Of a DNA stretch of 64,000 bases, positions 56,135-64,000 are shown piece by piece. Position 1 is the stretch's first letter, and each line of letters begins with the position of its first letter. The stretch is from CBDCFL01 sp965216135 (GTDB taxonomy: Bacteria > Pseudomonadota > Alphaproteobacteria > Rhodobacterales > Rhodobacteraceae): positions 682,001-746,000 of the forward strand of contig CBDCFL010000024.1 in assembly GCA_965216135.1 (NCBI GenBank), in the 5' to 3' direction. The position numbers and the translations under genes were made by a program. The notes under the pieces were generated by a model. That model ran no database searches. It saw nothing but the letters and a program-made list of their open reading frames with translations, and had not been told where the DNA came from.

Positions 56135-57025
56135 ATGGGCGACACGACCGAAGGGTCCTCTAGCGCGGCGCAAAGCGCGCAAGAGACTGAAAAGACCGGA
56201 CAACGCGGCTTTTGGGGCCGGTTGGCTGATGTGCTGACCACACACGCGCCGGTTTCCAACGCATCAGAGGACAAAAGCAACGGTAACGCCGCTGGCACAG
56301 AGCCGTGGCTGCCGGGGATCGTCAACCTGCGGCAATTGCGGGTTGAGGATGTCGCGGTGCCCAAAGCTGACATTATCTCGGTGCCGACCAACGTAAAAAA
56401 AGACGATCTGGTCGATGTCTTCCGCAAAAGCGGGCTTAGCCGGCTGCCGGTTTTCAAGGGAACGATGGACAGCCCCGTCGGCCTTGTTCACCTCAAGGAT
56501 TTTTCACTGCGCCATGGCTTTAACGGCAACGGCGCGCGGTTTTCGCTGCGTGCCTTGATCCGGCCTTTGCTTTTCGCGCCACCGTCAATGCCCATCGGGG
56601 TGCTGCTGCAGAAAATGCAGTCTGAACGCATTCATATGGCTCTGGTGATCGACGAATATGGCGGCGTCGACGGGTTGTTGACGATCGAGGATTTGATCGA
56701 ACAGGTCGTTGGCGAGATAGAGGATGAGCACGACCAGGAAGAGGGGAGCTTTTGGAAGGTCGAAAAACCCGGCTGCTATATGGTCCTTGCCAAGGCCCCG
56801 CTTGAGGAATTTGAGGCAGAGCTGGGTCGCTCGCTGACTGACGGCGTCGATGATGAAGAGATCGACACCCTTGGCGGTTTGGTCTTTGTTCTGGCTGGCC
56901 GGGTGCCGGCGCGCGGCGAGGTCGTGCGCCACCCCCGGGGCGTCGAGTTCGAGGTAATCGACGCCGATCCACGCCGCATCAAACGTCTGCGCGTCCGCCT
57001 GCTGGGTCTTGACCAGACAGGCTAA
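56135..57025 (+). CDS. corC: CorC/HlyC-type CBS-domain protein
   Basis: 296 residues: two CBS domains (PKADIISVPTNVKKDDLVDV, LVIDEYGGVDGLLTIEDLIE) and a C-terminal transporter-associated domain (PLEEFEAELGRSL to FVLAGRVP). No membrane segment, so it is the short soluble type found next to ybeY and lnt. The end overlaps the lnt start. Confidence 0.93.
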   Translation: MGDTTEGSSSAAQSAQETEKTGQRGFWGRLADVLTTHAPVSNASEDKSNGNAAGTEPWLPGIVNLRQLRVEDVAVPKADIISVPTNVKKDDLVDVFRKSGLSRLPVFKGTMDSPVGLVHLKDFSLRHGFNGNGARFSLRALIRPLLFAPPSMPIGVLLQKMQSERIHMALVIDEYGGVDGLLTIEDLIEQVVGEIEDEHDQEEGSFWKVEKPGCYMVLAKAPLEEFEAELGRSLTDGVDDEEIDTLGGLVFVLAGRVPARGEVVRHPRGVEFEVIDADPRRIKRLRVRLLGLDQTG

Positions 57026-58541
57026 CATTTTCGACCGGGCCGCGCGCGCGGGCGGCTGGTCTGGCCGTATTCTGTCACTTCTCGCAGGAATATTGATAGC
57101 GCTTGGTCAGGCACCCTTTGACCTCTGGCCGCTCGCGGTTGTCGGGCTGATCCTCGCCGCGCTGCGTATATCTCGAGCGGAAAGTCCGGCCACCGGGTTC
57201 TGGCGTGGTTTCACGGTTGGGTTCGGTTTCGCCGCAGTCGCGCTGATCTGGATCGTCGAGCCGTTCCTGGTTGATGCTGCGCGCCACGGGTTTCTGGCAC
57301 CTTTTGCGCTTGCGGCCATGTCCGCGGGGTTTGGTCTGTTCTGGGGCTTGGGGTTCTGGCTGGCAGTACGCCTGACCAGACCGGCCGGCCTTTCGCGTGC
57401 GTTCGCCCTGGCTGCGGCCTGGACGCTGATGGAACTGGCGCGCGCCTACCTGTTCACCGGTTTTCCTTGGGCGCTGGTCTCTCTGCTGTGGTTGCAAACG
57501 CCGGTCTACCAGCTTGCCGCCTTCGTTGGACCGCACGGGCTTGCTTTCGTCACCCTGTGCCTTGCGGCTGTGACCGCTGGCGCGCTGGTGCAACACCGCC
57601 GCGACATCCTTTTGACGGCGACCGCGTGCCTGGCCATTGCCTGGGGCGGCGGCTGGATGCTGGGACACGATGGCATCGGCGAACAGCCGCCTGAGGGCCC
57701 GATTGTGCGCCTGATCCAGCCGAATGCGCCCCAACATTTGAAATGGGACCCCGATTGGCGCGACATATTCTTTGAGCTCCAGTTGTCGCTCAGTGCTGGC
57801 CCGGGCGATCCCGATCTGCTGATCTGGCCAGAGGTCGCGGTTACATTCCGACTGGATGCCGCCGACGCACCATTTGAGCGCATCAGCAACGCGGCCGGCA
57901 GCGTGCCGGTCATATTCGGCGGGCAACGGGTTGAAGGCGGGCAGGCGTACAATTCCATGCTGGTGCTCGACGAAAGCGGGGCACCGATTGCGCGCTATGA
58001 CAAACACCATCTGGTGCCGTTTGGTGAATATGCACCCGGTGGCGGGTTGGCCGCCGCGATTGGCCTGCGCGGGCTGGCCGAGCAGCTCGAATTCGGTTTC
58101 GCCGCCGGGCCGGGCCCGCGCATCATCAATCTGGGCCCGAACATGCGTATCCTGCCGATGATATGTTACGAGGCGATTTTTCCCCATGAGTTGCGCTCGG
58201 TTGCGCCCGAGCGGCCCGACTGGCTATTGCATCTGACCAATGATGCCTGGTTCGGCGATTTTTCCGGCCCTTATCAACATCTGGCCCAGGCGCGCGCGCG
58301 CGCCATTGAATTCGGTCTGCCGGTGGTGCGCGTGGCCAACACCGGCATCTCAGCAGTGATCGCACCAAACGGAAAACTGCTCGCCGCTTTGCCGCTCGGG
58401 GAACACGGAGCGCTGGACGCCAGGATACCCCCACCCGCCAAAGCGACGTTCTATTGGCAAACCGGTGACATTATCGCATTTGCATTGGTTTTGTTGACGC
58501 TGATTGCGATAGCTTTGCTGCGGTCTCGCGATAGCGATTGA
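57009..58541 (+). CDS. lnt: Apolipoprotein N-acyltransferase
   Basis: Adds the third acyl chain to lipoproteins in the inner membrane. 510 residues, TTG start at 57009. Six or so N-terminal membrane segments precede a nitrilase-type domain with the catalytic triad Glu (LLIWPEVAVTF), Lys (YDKHHLVPFGEYAPG) and Cys (PMICYEAIFPHELR). It could act on the lipoprotein coded at 54213. Confidence 0.95.
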   Translation: MTRQANIFDRAARAGGWSGRILSLLAGILIALGQAPFDLWPLAVVGLILAALRISRAESPATGFWRGFTVGFGFAAVALIWIVEPFLVDAARHGFLAPFALAAMSAGFGLFWGLGFWLAVRLTRPAGLSRAFALAAAWTLMELARAYLFTGFPWALVSLLWLQTPVYQLAAFVGPHGLAFVTLCLAAVTAGALVQHRRDILLTATACLAIAWGGGWMLGHDGIGEQPPEGPIVRLIQPNAPQHLKWDPDWRDIFFELQLSLSAGPGDPDLLIWPEVAVTFRLDAADAPFERISNAAGSVPVIFGGQRVEGGQAYNSMLVLDESGAPIARYDKHHLVPFGEYAPGGGLAAAIGLRGLAEQLEFGFAAGPGPRIINLGPNMRILPMICYEAIFPHELRSVAPERPDWLLHLTNDAWFGDFSGPYQHLAQARARAIEFGLPVVRVANTGISAVIAPNGKLLAALPLGEHGALDARIPPPAKATFYWQTGDIIAFALVLLTLIAIALLRSRDSD

Positions 58542-58579
58542 CCCGATACCATTGGCGCGATAGGCGGTGCGGATGCGAA

Positions 58580-58625
58580 CTGCCACAACGGCTTCCTGAC
58601 GTGGCAGAATTAGGTAACGGAGCAC
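58580..58625 (+). promoter_or_regulatory. SAM/SAH-type riboswitch before metK
   Basis: Stem CTGCCAC (58580-58586) with GTGGCAG (58601-58607), enclosing ACGGCTTCCTGAC. The downstream GGAGC (58619-58623), which includes the ribosome binding site, can pair with GCTTCC of the loop as a pseudoknot. This matches the SAM/SAH riboswitch consensus known upstream of Rhodobacterales metK. Ligand binding would hide the ribosome binding site 8 bp before the ATG. Confidence 0.85.
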
Positions 58626-58630
58626 ATTTC

Positions 58631-59797
<1,167 letters not shown>

Positions 59798-59906
59798 GCG
59801 CCCGGTGCCCATCGGGCCTTGCGGGCCAATTCGCACTTGGGCCATAGGTTGGCGATGAAACCCGACCGGGGCTGAAAAGCGTTTCGCATCGGAGCGATCC
59901 CAGATT

Positions 59907-60626
59907 TTGGCTGAAGGCAAGCAAACCCACCCCAGCGGCGCGCCCTGGCGCAATTACTACGGGCGTTTCAAGGGCCGGGCATTGCGGGCCAGCCAAGCAG
60001 CGCTTGTGCGGGATGATCTGGCGCAGCTTTCACCGGGGCCCGTCGGGTGGCGGGAAAACCCCGACCGCAAACCGCTTGATCTGCACGATCTGTTCGCCGA
60101 CCGCCCGGTCTGGCTGGAGGTTGGTTTTGGCGCTGGCGAACATCTTGTGCATCAGGCGCGGCTCAACCCGCATGTCGGTATCATCGGCTGCGAGCCGTAT
60201 ATTAACGGCGTCGCGATGCTGCTCGGCAAGATCCGGTCCGCCAAGGTCAGTAATCTGGCGGTCCATCCTGGCGACGTGCGCGATCTGTTCGATGTGCTGC
60301 CGCTGGCTTCGATCCACCGCGCGTTCGTCCTTTACCCGGACCCCTGGCCCAAAAAGCGCCACCACCGCAGGCGGTTTGTGACACCGCAGTTTTTGACGCC
60401 GCTGGCCCTCGTCATGGCCAAGGGCGCTCTGCTGCGCCTGGCGACAGACATTGACGATTATGTGCGCCAGTCTTTGCAGGAAGTGCCCAGGGCCGGGTTT
60501 GAGTGGTTGGCTGAAGCACCGCCGGATTGGCGCAAACCCTGGGCCGACTGGCAATCCACCCGCTACGAGAAAAAGGCTCTGAGCGAAGGCCGCGTGCCGC
60601 ATTATCTGACTTTCCGGCGGCTGTAG
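59907..60626 (+). CDS. trmB: tRNA (guanine-N7-)-methyltransferase TrmB
   Basis: 239 residues, TTG start at 59907. SAM-binding motif VWLEVGFGAGEHLVHQA, acidic loop GCEPYINGV, and FVLYPDPWPKKRHHRRR, diagnostic of TrmB. C-terminal WQSTRYEKKALSEGR. Follows metK as in many alphaproteobacteria. Confidence 0.95.
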   Translation: MAEGKQTHPSGAPWRNYYGRFKGRALRASQAALVRDDLAQLSPGPVGWRENPDRKPLDLHDLFADRPVWLEVGFGAGEHLVHQARLNPHVGIIGCEPYINGVAMLLGKIRSAKVSNLAVHPGDVRDLFDVLPLASIHRAFVLYPDPWPKKRHHRRRFVTPQFLTPLALVMAKGALLRLATDIDDYVRQSLQEVPRAGFEWLAEAPPDWRKPWADWQSTRYEKKALSEGRVPHYLTFRRL

Positions 60627-60728
60627 CGGCATGGGAATTTAAGTATTTTGCCAAGAAAAAGCGGCAGAAGTGTGATGGACGGGTCGGCGCGCCTGCGCTA
60701 TCACGGCGCGGACCGGGGCGGAGAGATC

Positions 60729-62078
60729 ATGAGCGCTGAGGGTAATCCCACGCCGATGACGTCGCGCCCCTGTGGCGCGCTGCGCGGTGAGGCACTTGTG
60801 CCGGGCGACAAGTCTATCTCGCACCGGGCGCTGATCCTGGGGGCGCTGACCGTGGGAGAGACGCGAATTTCCGGTCTGCTTGAGGGCCAGGATGTGTTGA
60901 ACACCGCCGCTGCGATGCGCGCTTTCGGAGCTGAGGTGACCGATCACGGGCACGGCGAATGGTCGGTTTGGGGTGTGGGCGTCGGTGGATTTGGCGAACC
61001 TGATCAGGTGATCGATTGCGGCAATTCCGGCACCGGTGTGCGGCTGATCATCGGCGCGATGGCGACCAGCCCGATCACCGCGACATTTACCGGCGATGCG
61101 TCGCTGCGGTCGCGCCCGATGGCGCGGATCACCGGCCCGATCGCGCTTTTTGGCGCGCAGGCACACGGGCGAACCGGCGGGTGCCTGCCGATAACCATCC
61201 TTGGCGCAGAACACCCGGTGCCGGTGCGCTACGACGTTCCGGTGCCCTCGGCGCAGGTGAAATCCGCGGTTCTGCTGGCGGGCCTGAACGCGCCGGGCAA
61301 GACGGTGGTGATCGAGAAAGAGGCGACGCGCGATCATACGGAGAGGATGCTGGCGGCCTTTGGCGCTAATATTTCCGTCGAGACTACCAAAGAGGGCAGG
61401 GTGATTGCCCTGACCGGTCAGCCGGAGCTTGCTCCACAAAACATTGTCGTGCCGCGCGATCCGTCCTCGGCGGCATTTCCAGTCTGTGCGGCTCTGATCG
61501 TCGAAGGCTCAGAGATTACCGTGCCGGGTGTCAGCCAGAACCCCACCCGCAACGGGCTTTATACTACACTGGTGGACATGGGCGCGGACATTGTCTTTGA
61601 GAACCCCCGCGAAGTTGGCGGAGAACCGGTGGCCGATCTGCGGGTCCGGGCCTCACAGCTTAGCGGGGTCGAGGTTCCCCCCGACCGCGCCGCCAGCATG
61701 ATCGACGAATATCCGATTCTGGCGGCGGTGGCCGCCTTCGCGCAGGGCACAACCGTGATGCGCGGCATTCAGGAGCTGCGCGTCAAGGAATGCGACCGGA
61801 TCGATGCGATGGCGCGCGGGCTAAGAGCCAATGGCGTGAAGGTCGAAGAGGACACCGGCACGCTGATCGTCCACGGGCTGGGACCGGGCGGCGTGCCGGG
61901 CGGCGGCGCTTGCGCTACGGACCTGGACCACCGGATTGCCATGTCTTTGCTGGGGCTGGGGATGGCTGCGCAAAAGCCGGTTAGCATCGACGACGGCGGC
62001 CCAATCGCCACCTCATTCCCGGGATTTGAACCGCTGATGTCGGCGCTGGGCGGGCAGATTGTGCGCGACAACCGATGA
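60729..62078 (+). CDS. aroA: 3-phosphoshikimate 1-carboxyvinyltransferase
   Basis: EPSP synthase of the shikimate pathway. 449 residues from ATG 60729, with a GGAGAG box upstream. PGDKSISHRALILGA, DCGNSGTGVRLIIGA, RPMARITGPIALFG, SAQVKSAVLLAGLN and RVKECDRIDAM are present. Overall it resembles the class II (CP4-like) group, but the glycine of GNSGTG stands where CP4 has the alanine linked to glyphosate insensitivity. Confidence 0.95.
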   Translation: MSAEGNPTPMTSRPCGALRGEALVPGDKSISHRALILGALTVGETRISGLLEGQDVLNTAAAMRAFGAEVTDHGHGEWSVWGVGVGGFGEPDQVIDCGNSGTGVRLIIGAMATSPITATFTGDASLRSRPMARITGPIALFGAQAHGRTGGCLPITILGAEHPVPVRYDVPVPSAQVKSAVLLAGLNAPGKTVVIEKEATRDHTERMLAAFGANISVETTKEGRVIALTGQPELAPQNIVVPRDPSSAAFPVCAALIVEGSEITVPGVSQNPTRNGLYTTLVDMGADIVFENPREVGGEPVADLRVRASQLSGVEVPPDRAASMIDEYPILAAVAAFAQGTTVMRGIQELRVKECDRIDAMARGLRANGVKVEEDTGTLIVHGLGPGGVPGGGACATDLDHRIAMSLLGLGMAAQKPVSIDDGGPIATSFPGFEPLMSALGGQIVRDNR

Positions 62079-62590
62079 AGCGCCCGCAGAATGCCCGGTG
62101 GGTATTCCTCTCCGTTTCAATTGCGCTCTTGGCGATCATGTATGTCACCGACATGCGTTTGCTGGCGGGTGACGATACTGGCGCAAAAGATCCCCAAACG
62201 ATTTTCGGCGGCTACGATATTGGTCAGGTCATGGCCTTTCTGACTGCGCTGGGCGAGAACGGGCGCGCGGATTGGCGCTTTATGGTGAAATTCGTCGACG
62301 CGTCGTTCATCGCGGTCTTTGTGGTCTGGGCCATCCTGGCACATTCTGCGGCGCCGCAACTGTTGCGCCGGGCTGGCTGGGCGGGGACGATGATCTATGG
62401 CGCATTCGACATCGCCGAAAACGTGGTCTTGCTGCGCTTGGTCGATAATTTCACCAGCGAAGGGGCGCTAAGCGTGCCACTTGATGGCTCACATTTATGG
62501 GTCAGCTGGGTGACAACAGCTAAACTGGTGTGCGTCGGTTTGGTGTTTATTGGCGGGATTTTGGCGTCGTGGCGAAAGGGCGTGCGGTGA
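62075..62590 (+). CDS. Small membrane protein, unknown function
   Basis: 171 residues with about four hydrophobic segments (WVFLSVSIALLAIMYV, SFIAVFVVWAILA, TMIYGAFDIAENVVLL, LVCVGLVFIGGILASW). Short loops include GGYDIGQVMAFL. Overlaps aroA by 4 bp and cmk by 4 bp, so it is part of that operon. I do not recognise the family. Confidence 0.8.
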   Translation: MKRPQNARWVFLSVSIALLAIMYVTDMRLLAGDDTGAKDPQTIFGGYDIGQVMAFLTALGENGRADWRFMVKFVDASFIAVFVVWAILAHSAAPQLLRRAGWAGTMIYGAFDIAENVVLLRLVDNFTSEGALSVPLDGSHLWVSWVTTAKLVCVGLVFIGGILASWRKGVR

Positions 62591-63243
62591 CATTTGTGGT
62601 TGCCATCGACGGGCCCGCAGCGGCTGGCAAGGGAACCATAGCGCTCGCGGTCGCCGCGCATTTCGGGTTTGCCCATCTCGACACCGGACTGCTGTACCGC
62701 GCTGTCGCGCGCCGGATGCTGGACGGCCAAGACCCTGAGCGCGCCGCGATCGCATTGACATTCGATGACATCACCGCCGACGATCTGCGCACGCCCGAGA
62801 TCGCGCAAGCGGCCAGCGAGGTCGCGGCGCTGCCACCGGTGCGCGCGGCATTGGTCGATTTTCAGCGGCAATTCGCCCGGCGCACAGGTGGCGCGGTGCT
62901 TGACGGGCGCGACATCGGCACGGTGATCTGCCCGCACGCTGACGTCAAACTCTTCGTGACCGCCAGCCCTGACATGCGTGCCAGGCGGCGATTGCAGGAA
63001 TTGGCCGAGCGCGGAATACCATCGGATTACAAGGATGTATTTAGCGACATTAAAGCCCGCGACGACCGCGATGCGCACCGCAAGGACGCGCCTATGGCCC
63101 AGGCCAAAGACGCCGTTCTGCTTGATACCTCGGCGCTTTCCCAAGCTCAGGCAATCAGTCAGGCCATCGCCATTGTTGCCAAATCCCTGCCCAACAATAA
63201 GCGGCGTGGCAAACAGCAATCGGACTGGAACGTGAATGGGTGA
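62587..63243 (+). CDS. cmk: Cytidylate kinase
   Basis: 218 residues from GTG 62587. P-loop VVAIDGPAAAGKGTIA, LDTGLLYRAVAR and LDGRDIGTVICPHADVKLFV are typical of Cmk. The context aroA-cmk is conserved; rpsA, often next, is not seen here. Confidence 0.95.
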   Translation: MTFVVAIDGPAAAGKGTIALAVAAHFGFAHLDTGLLYRAVARRMLDGQDPERAAIALTFDDITADDLRTPEIAQAASEVAALPPVRAALVDFQRQFARRTGGAVLDGRDIGTVICPHADVKLFVTASPDMRARRRLQELAERGIPSDYKDVFSDIKARDDRDAHRKDAPMAQAKDAVLLDTSALSQAQAISQAIAIVAKSLPNNKRRGKQQSDWNVNG

Positions 63244-64000
63244 GGATCCCGCAAACACCACCGAAACAATCTCGGAATTATCGGTCATCGTGCCGTCGGT
63301 AAACTCCTACGGTGACCTCGCGGGCGTGCTTGACGCATTGATGGCAAGCGAAAATGCAACGCTCGAAATTCTGGTGGTCGAGCGATTGGGTGCTGACCAT
63401 CGCGACAGAATTGCGCACCAGTTCCCCTCGGTTCGCGTCCTTCCTGTCCCAGCAGGCACCCCCATTCCGCAGATGCGCGCAGCCGCCATCCAAGCGGCCC
63501 GTGCCCCCGCCGTGGCCGTGATCGAAGACCACGTGCTGGTTGGCCCCGACTGGGCCCGGCGTATGCTGGATGCACTTGGCAATGGCGCGCATGCGGTCGG
63601 TGGCTCGGTCGACAACGCCGCGACCGGCACGTTGACCGACTGGGCCGCATTCCTGTGCGAATATTCGGCGATACTGCCGCCACTTCCGCAGGGCCCATCC
63701 GACTGGTTGCCAGGCAACAATGTTATCTACCGGCGTGATGTGCTGGTCGCCCAGGCCGCCGTCCTGGATGAGGGCAAATGGGAAAACCGCCTGCATGATG
63801 CGATCCGCGCCAGCGGCGGCACGCTGGTGATGCACCCAGAGATCGTGGTGGGCCATAAAATGCACTACACGTTCTGGCTCTATCTGTCGCAGCGTTACCT
63901 GTATTCGCGCAGCTACGCAGGCGCGCGATTGCAGGGCGCGACCCTGTCGCGTCGATTTGCCTACGGTCTGGCGGCCATGGCTCTGCCGCCGGTGGCTTTT
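63236..64000 (+). CDS. Family 2 glycosyltransferase, runs off the window
   Basis: ATG 63236 overlaps the cmk stop by 8 bp. 255 codons are open to the right edge. The GT-A start is LSVIVPSVNSYGDLAGVLDA, the acidic nucleotide-sugar motif may be VIEDHVLVGPDWARRM, and DWLPGNNVIYRRDVL with DEGKWENRLHDAI are acceptor-side motifs of family 2. A hydrophobic stretch begins at the edge (GLAAMALPPVAF). The acceptor is unknown. Confidence 0.8.
   Translation, partial: MGEDPANTTETISELSVIVPSVNSYGDLAGVLDALMASENATLEILVVERLGADHRDRIAHQFPSVRVLPVPAGTPIPQMRAAAIQAARAPAVAVIEDHVLVGPDWARRMLDALGNGAHAVGGSVDNAATGTLTDWAAFLCEYSAILPPLPQGPSDWLPGNNVIYRRDVLVAQAAVLDEGKWENRLHDAIRASGGTLVMHPEIVVGHKMHYTFWLYLSQRYLYSRSYAGARLQGATLSRRFAYGLAAMALPPVAF

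Noticed and set aside
57075..58187. Long open frame antisense to lnt
   Set aside because: High-GC shadow of lnt, rich in Arg/Gln/Pro, with no domain.

Overview
The window reads as a chromosomal segment of an alphaproteobacterium, most likely Rhodobacterales-like. The main evidence is the conserved order miaB-(envelope genes)-phoH-ybeY-corC-lnt-metK-trmB, the dnaG-rpoD pair, and a short leader before metK that matches the SAM/SAH riboswitch, a class known mainly from Rhodobacterales. The genome is heavily loaded with insertion sequences (IS). I count at least eleven IS copies or remnants, and many host genes are split by IS or broken by single-base indels.

Layout. 0.2-5.4 kb: a sugar catabolic pair (TIM-barrel isomerase/epimerase and Gfo/Idh/MocA oxidoreductase). 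The first is split by a dead IS21 element that itself carries an IS630-type element; the second is cut by another IS21 end. 5.4-8.4 kb: a scrap yard of defence and plasmid-like fragments (HEPN-like tail, DUF4011 head, BrnA-like antitoxin with a stop, ribbon-helix-helix fragment, IS5 remnant) around one intact HigBA-type toxin-antitoxin operon. 8.4-14.8 kb: nested IS21 elements containing an IS630 copy and an IS200 remnant. 14.8-19.2 kb: remains of a three-gene module (helicase C-terminus, phospholipase-D-like protein, DpdD-like protein) resembling the DpdJ/DpdK/DpdD part of 7-deazaguanine DNA defence islands, cut at one end by IS21 and interrupted at the other by an IS5-family element. 19.4-23.9 kb: dnaG, rpoD and a small conserved gene. 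24.4-29.3 kb: a broken dienelactone hydrolase gene with a second IS630 copy, a YefM-YoeB operon, a YjbQ-family gene, nrdR and ribD.

29.3-38.0 kb (minus strand) is a catabolic cluster centred on a carnitine dehydrogenase/thioesterase fusion and a beta-keto acid cleavage enzyme (BKACE), with acyl-CoA enzymes. Together they could convert carnitine through dehydrocarnitine to glycine betaine and acetoacetate. 38.1 kb: a GST. 39.1-40.8 kb: a truncated, frameshifted DNA methyltransferase of lower apparent GC. 40.8-45.4 kb: an IS66 remnant and two IS630 copies, one of which contains an IS5 element and a decayed IS630 fragment. The second IS630 copy splits pobA, the last gene of a tight minus-strand operon (HAD, alpha/beta hydrolase, threonine dehydratase, endonuclease/exonuclease/phosphatase protein, pobA; 50.2-44.1 kb).

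50.2-64.0 kb is ordinary housekeeping: M50 peptidase, a glycosyltransferase-like gene, miaB, two related envelope genes (one frameshifted), phoH, ybeY, corC, lnt, riboswitch-metK, trmB, aroA, a small membrane protein, cmk and a glycosyltransferase that runs off the right edge.

The most unusual observations are: a group of IS630-family elements that consistently duplicates 3 bp (TNA) rather than the usual TA, supported by three reconstructed host genes; the DpdJ/K/D-like module remnant; an IS630 relic that has decayed almost only by small deletions; and four 11-bp-phased repeats upstream of nrdR.
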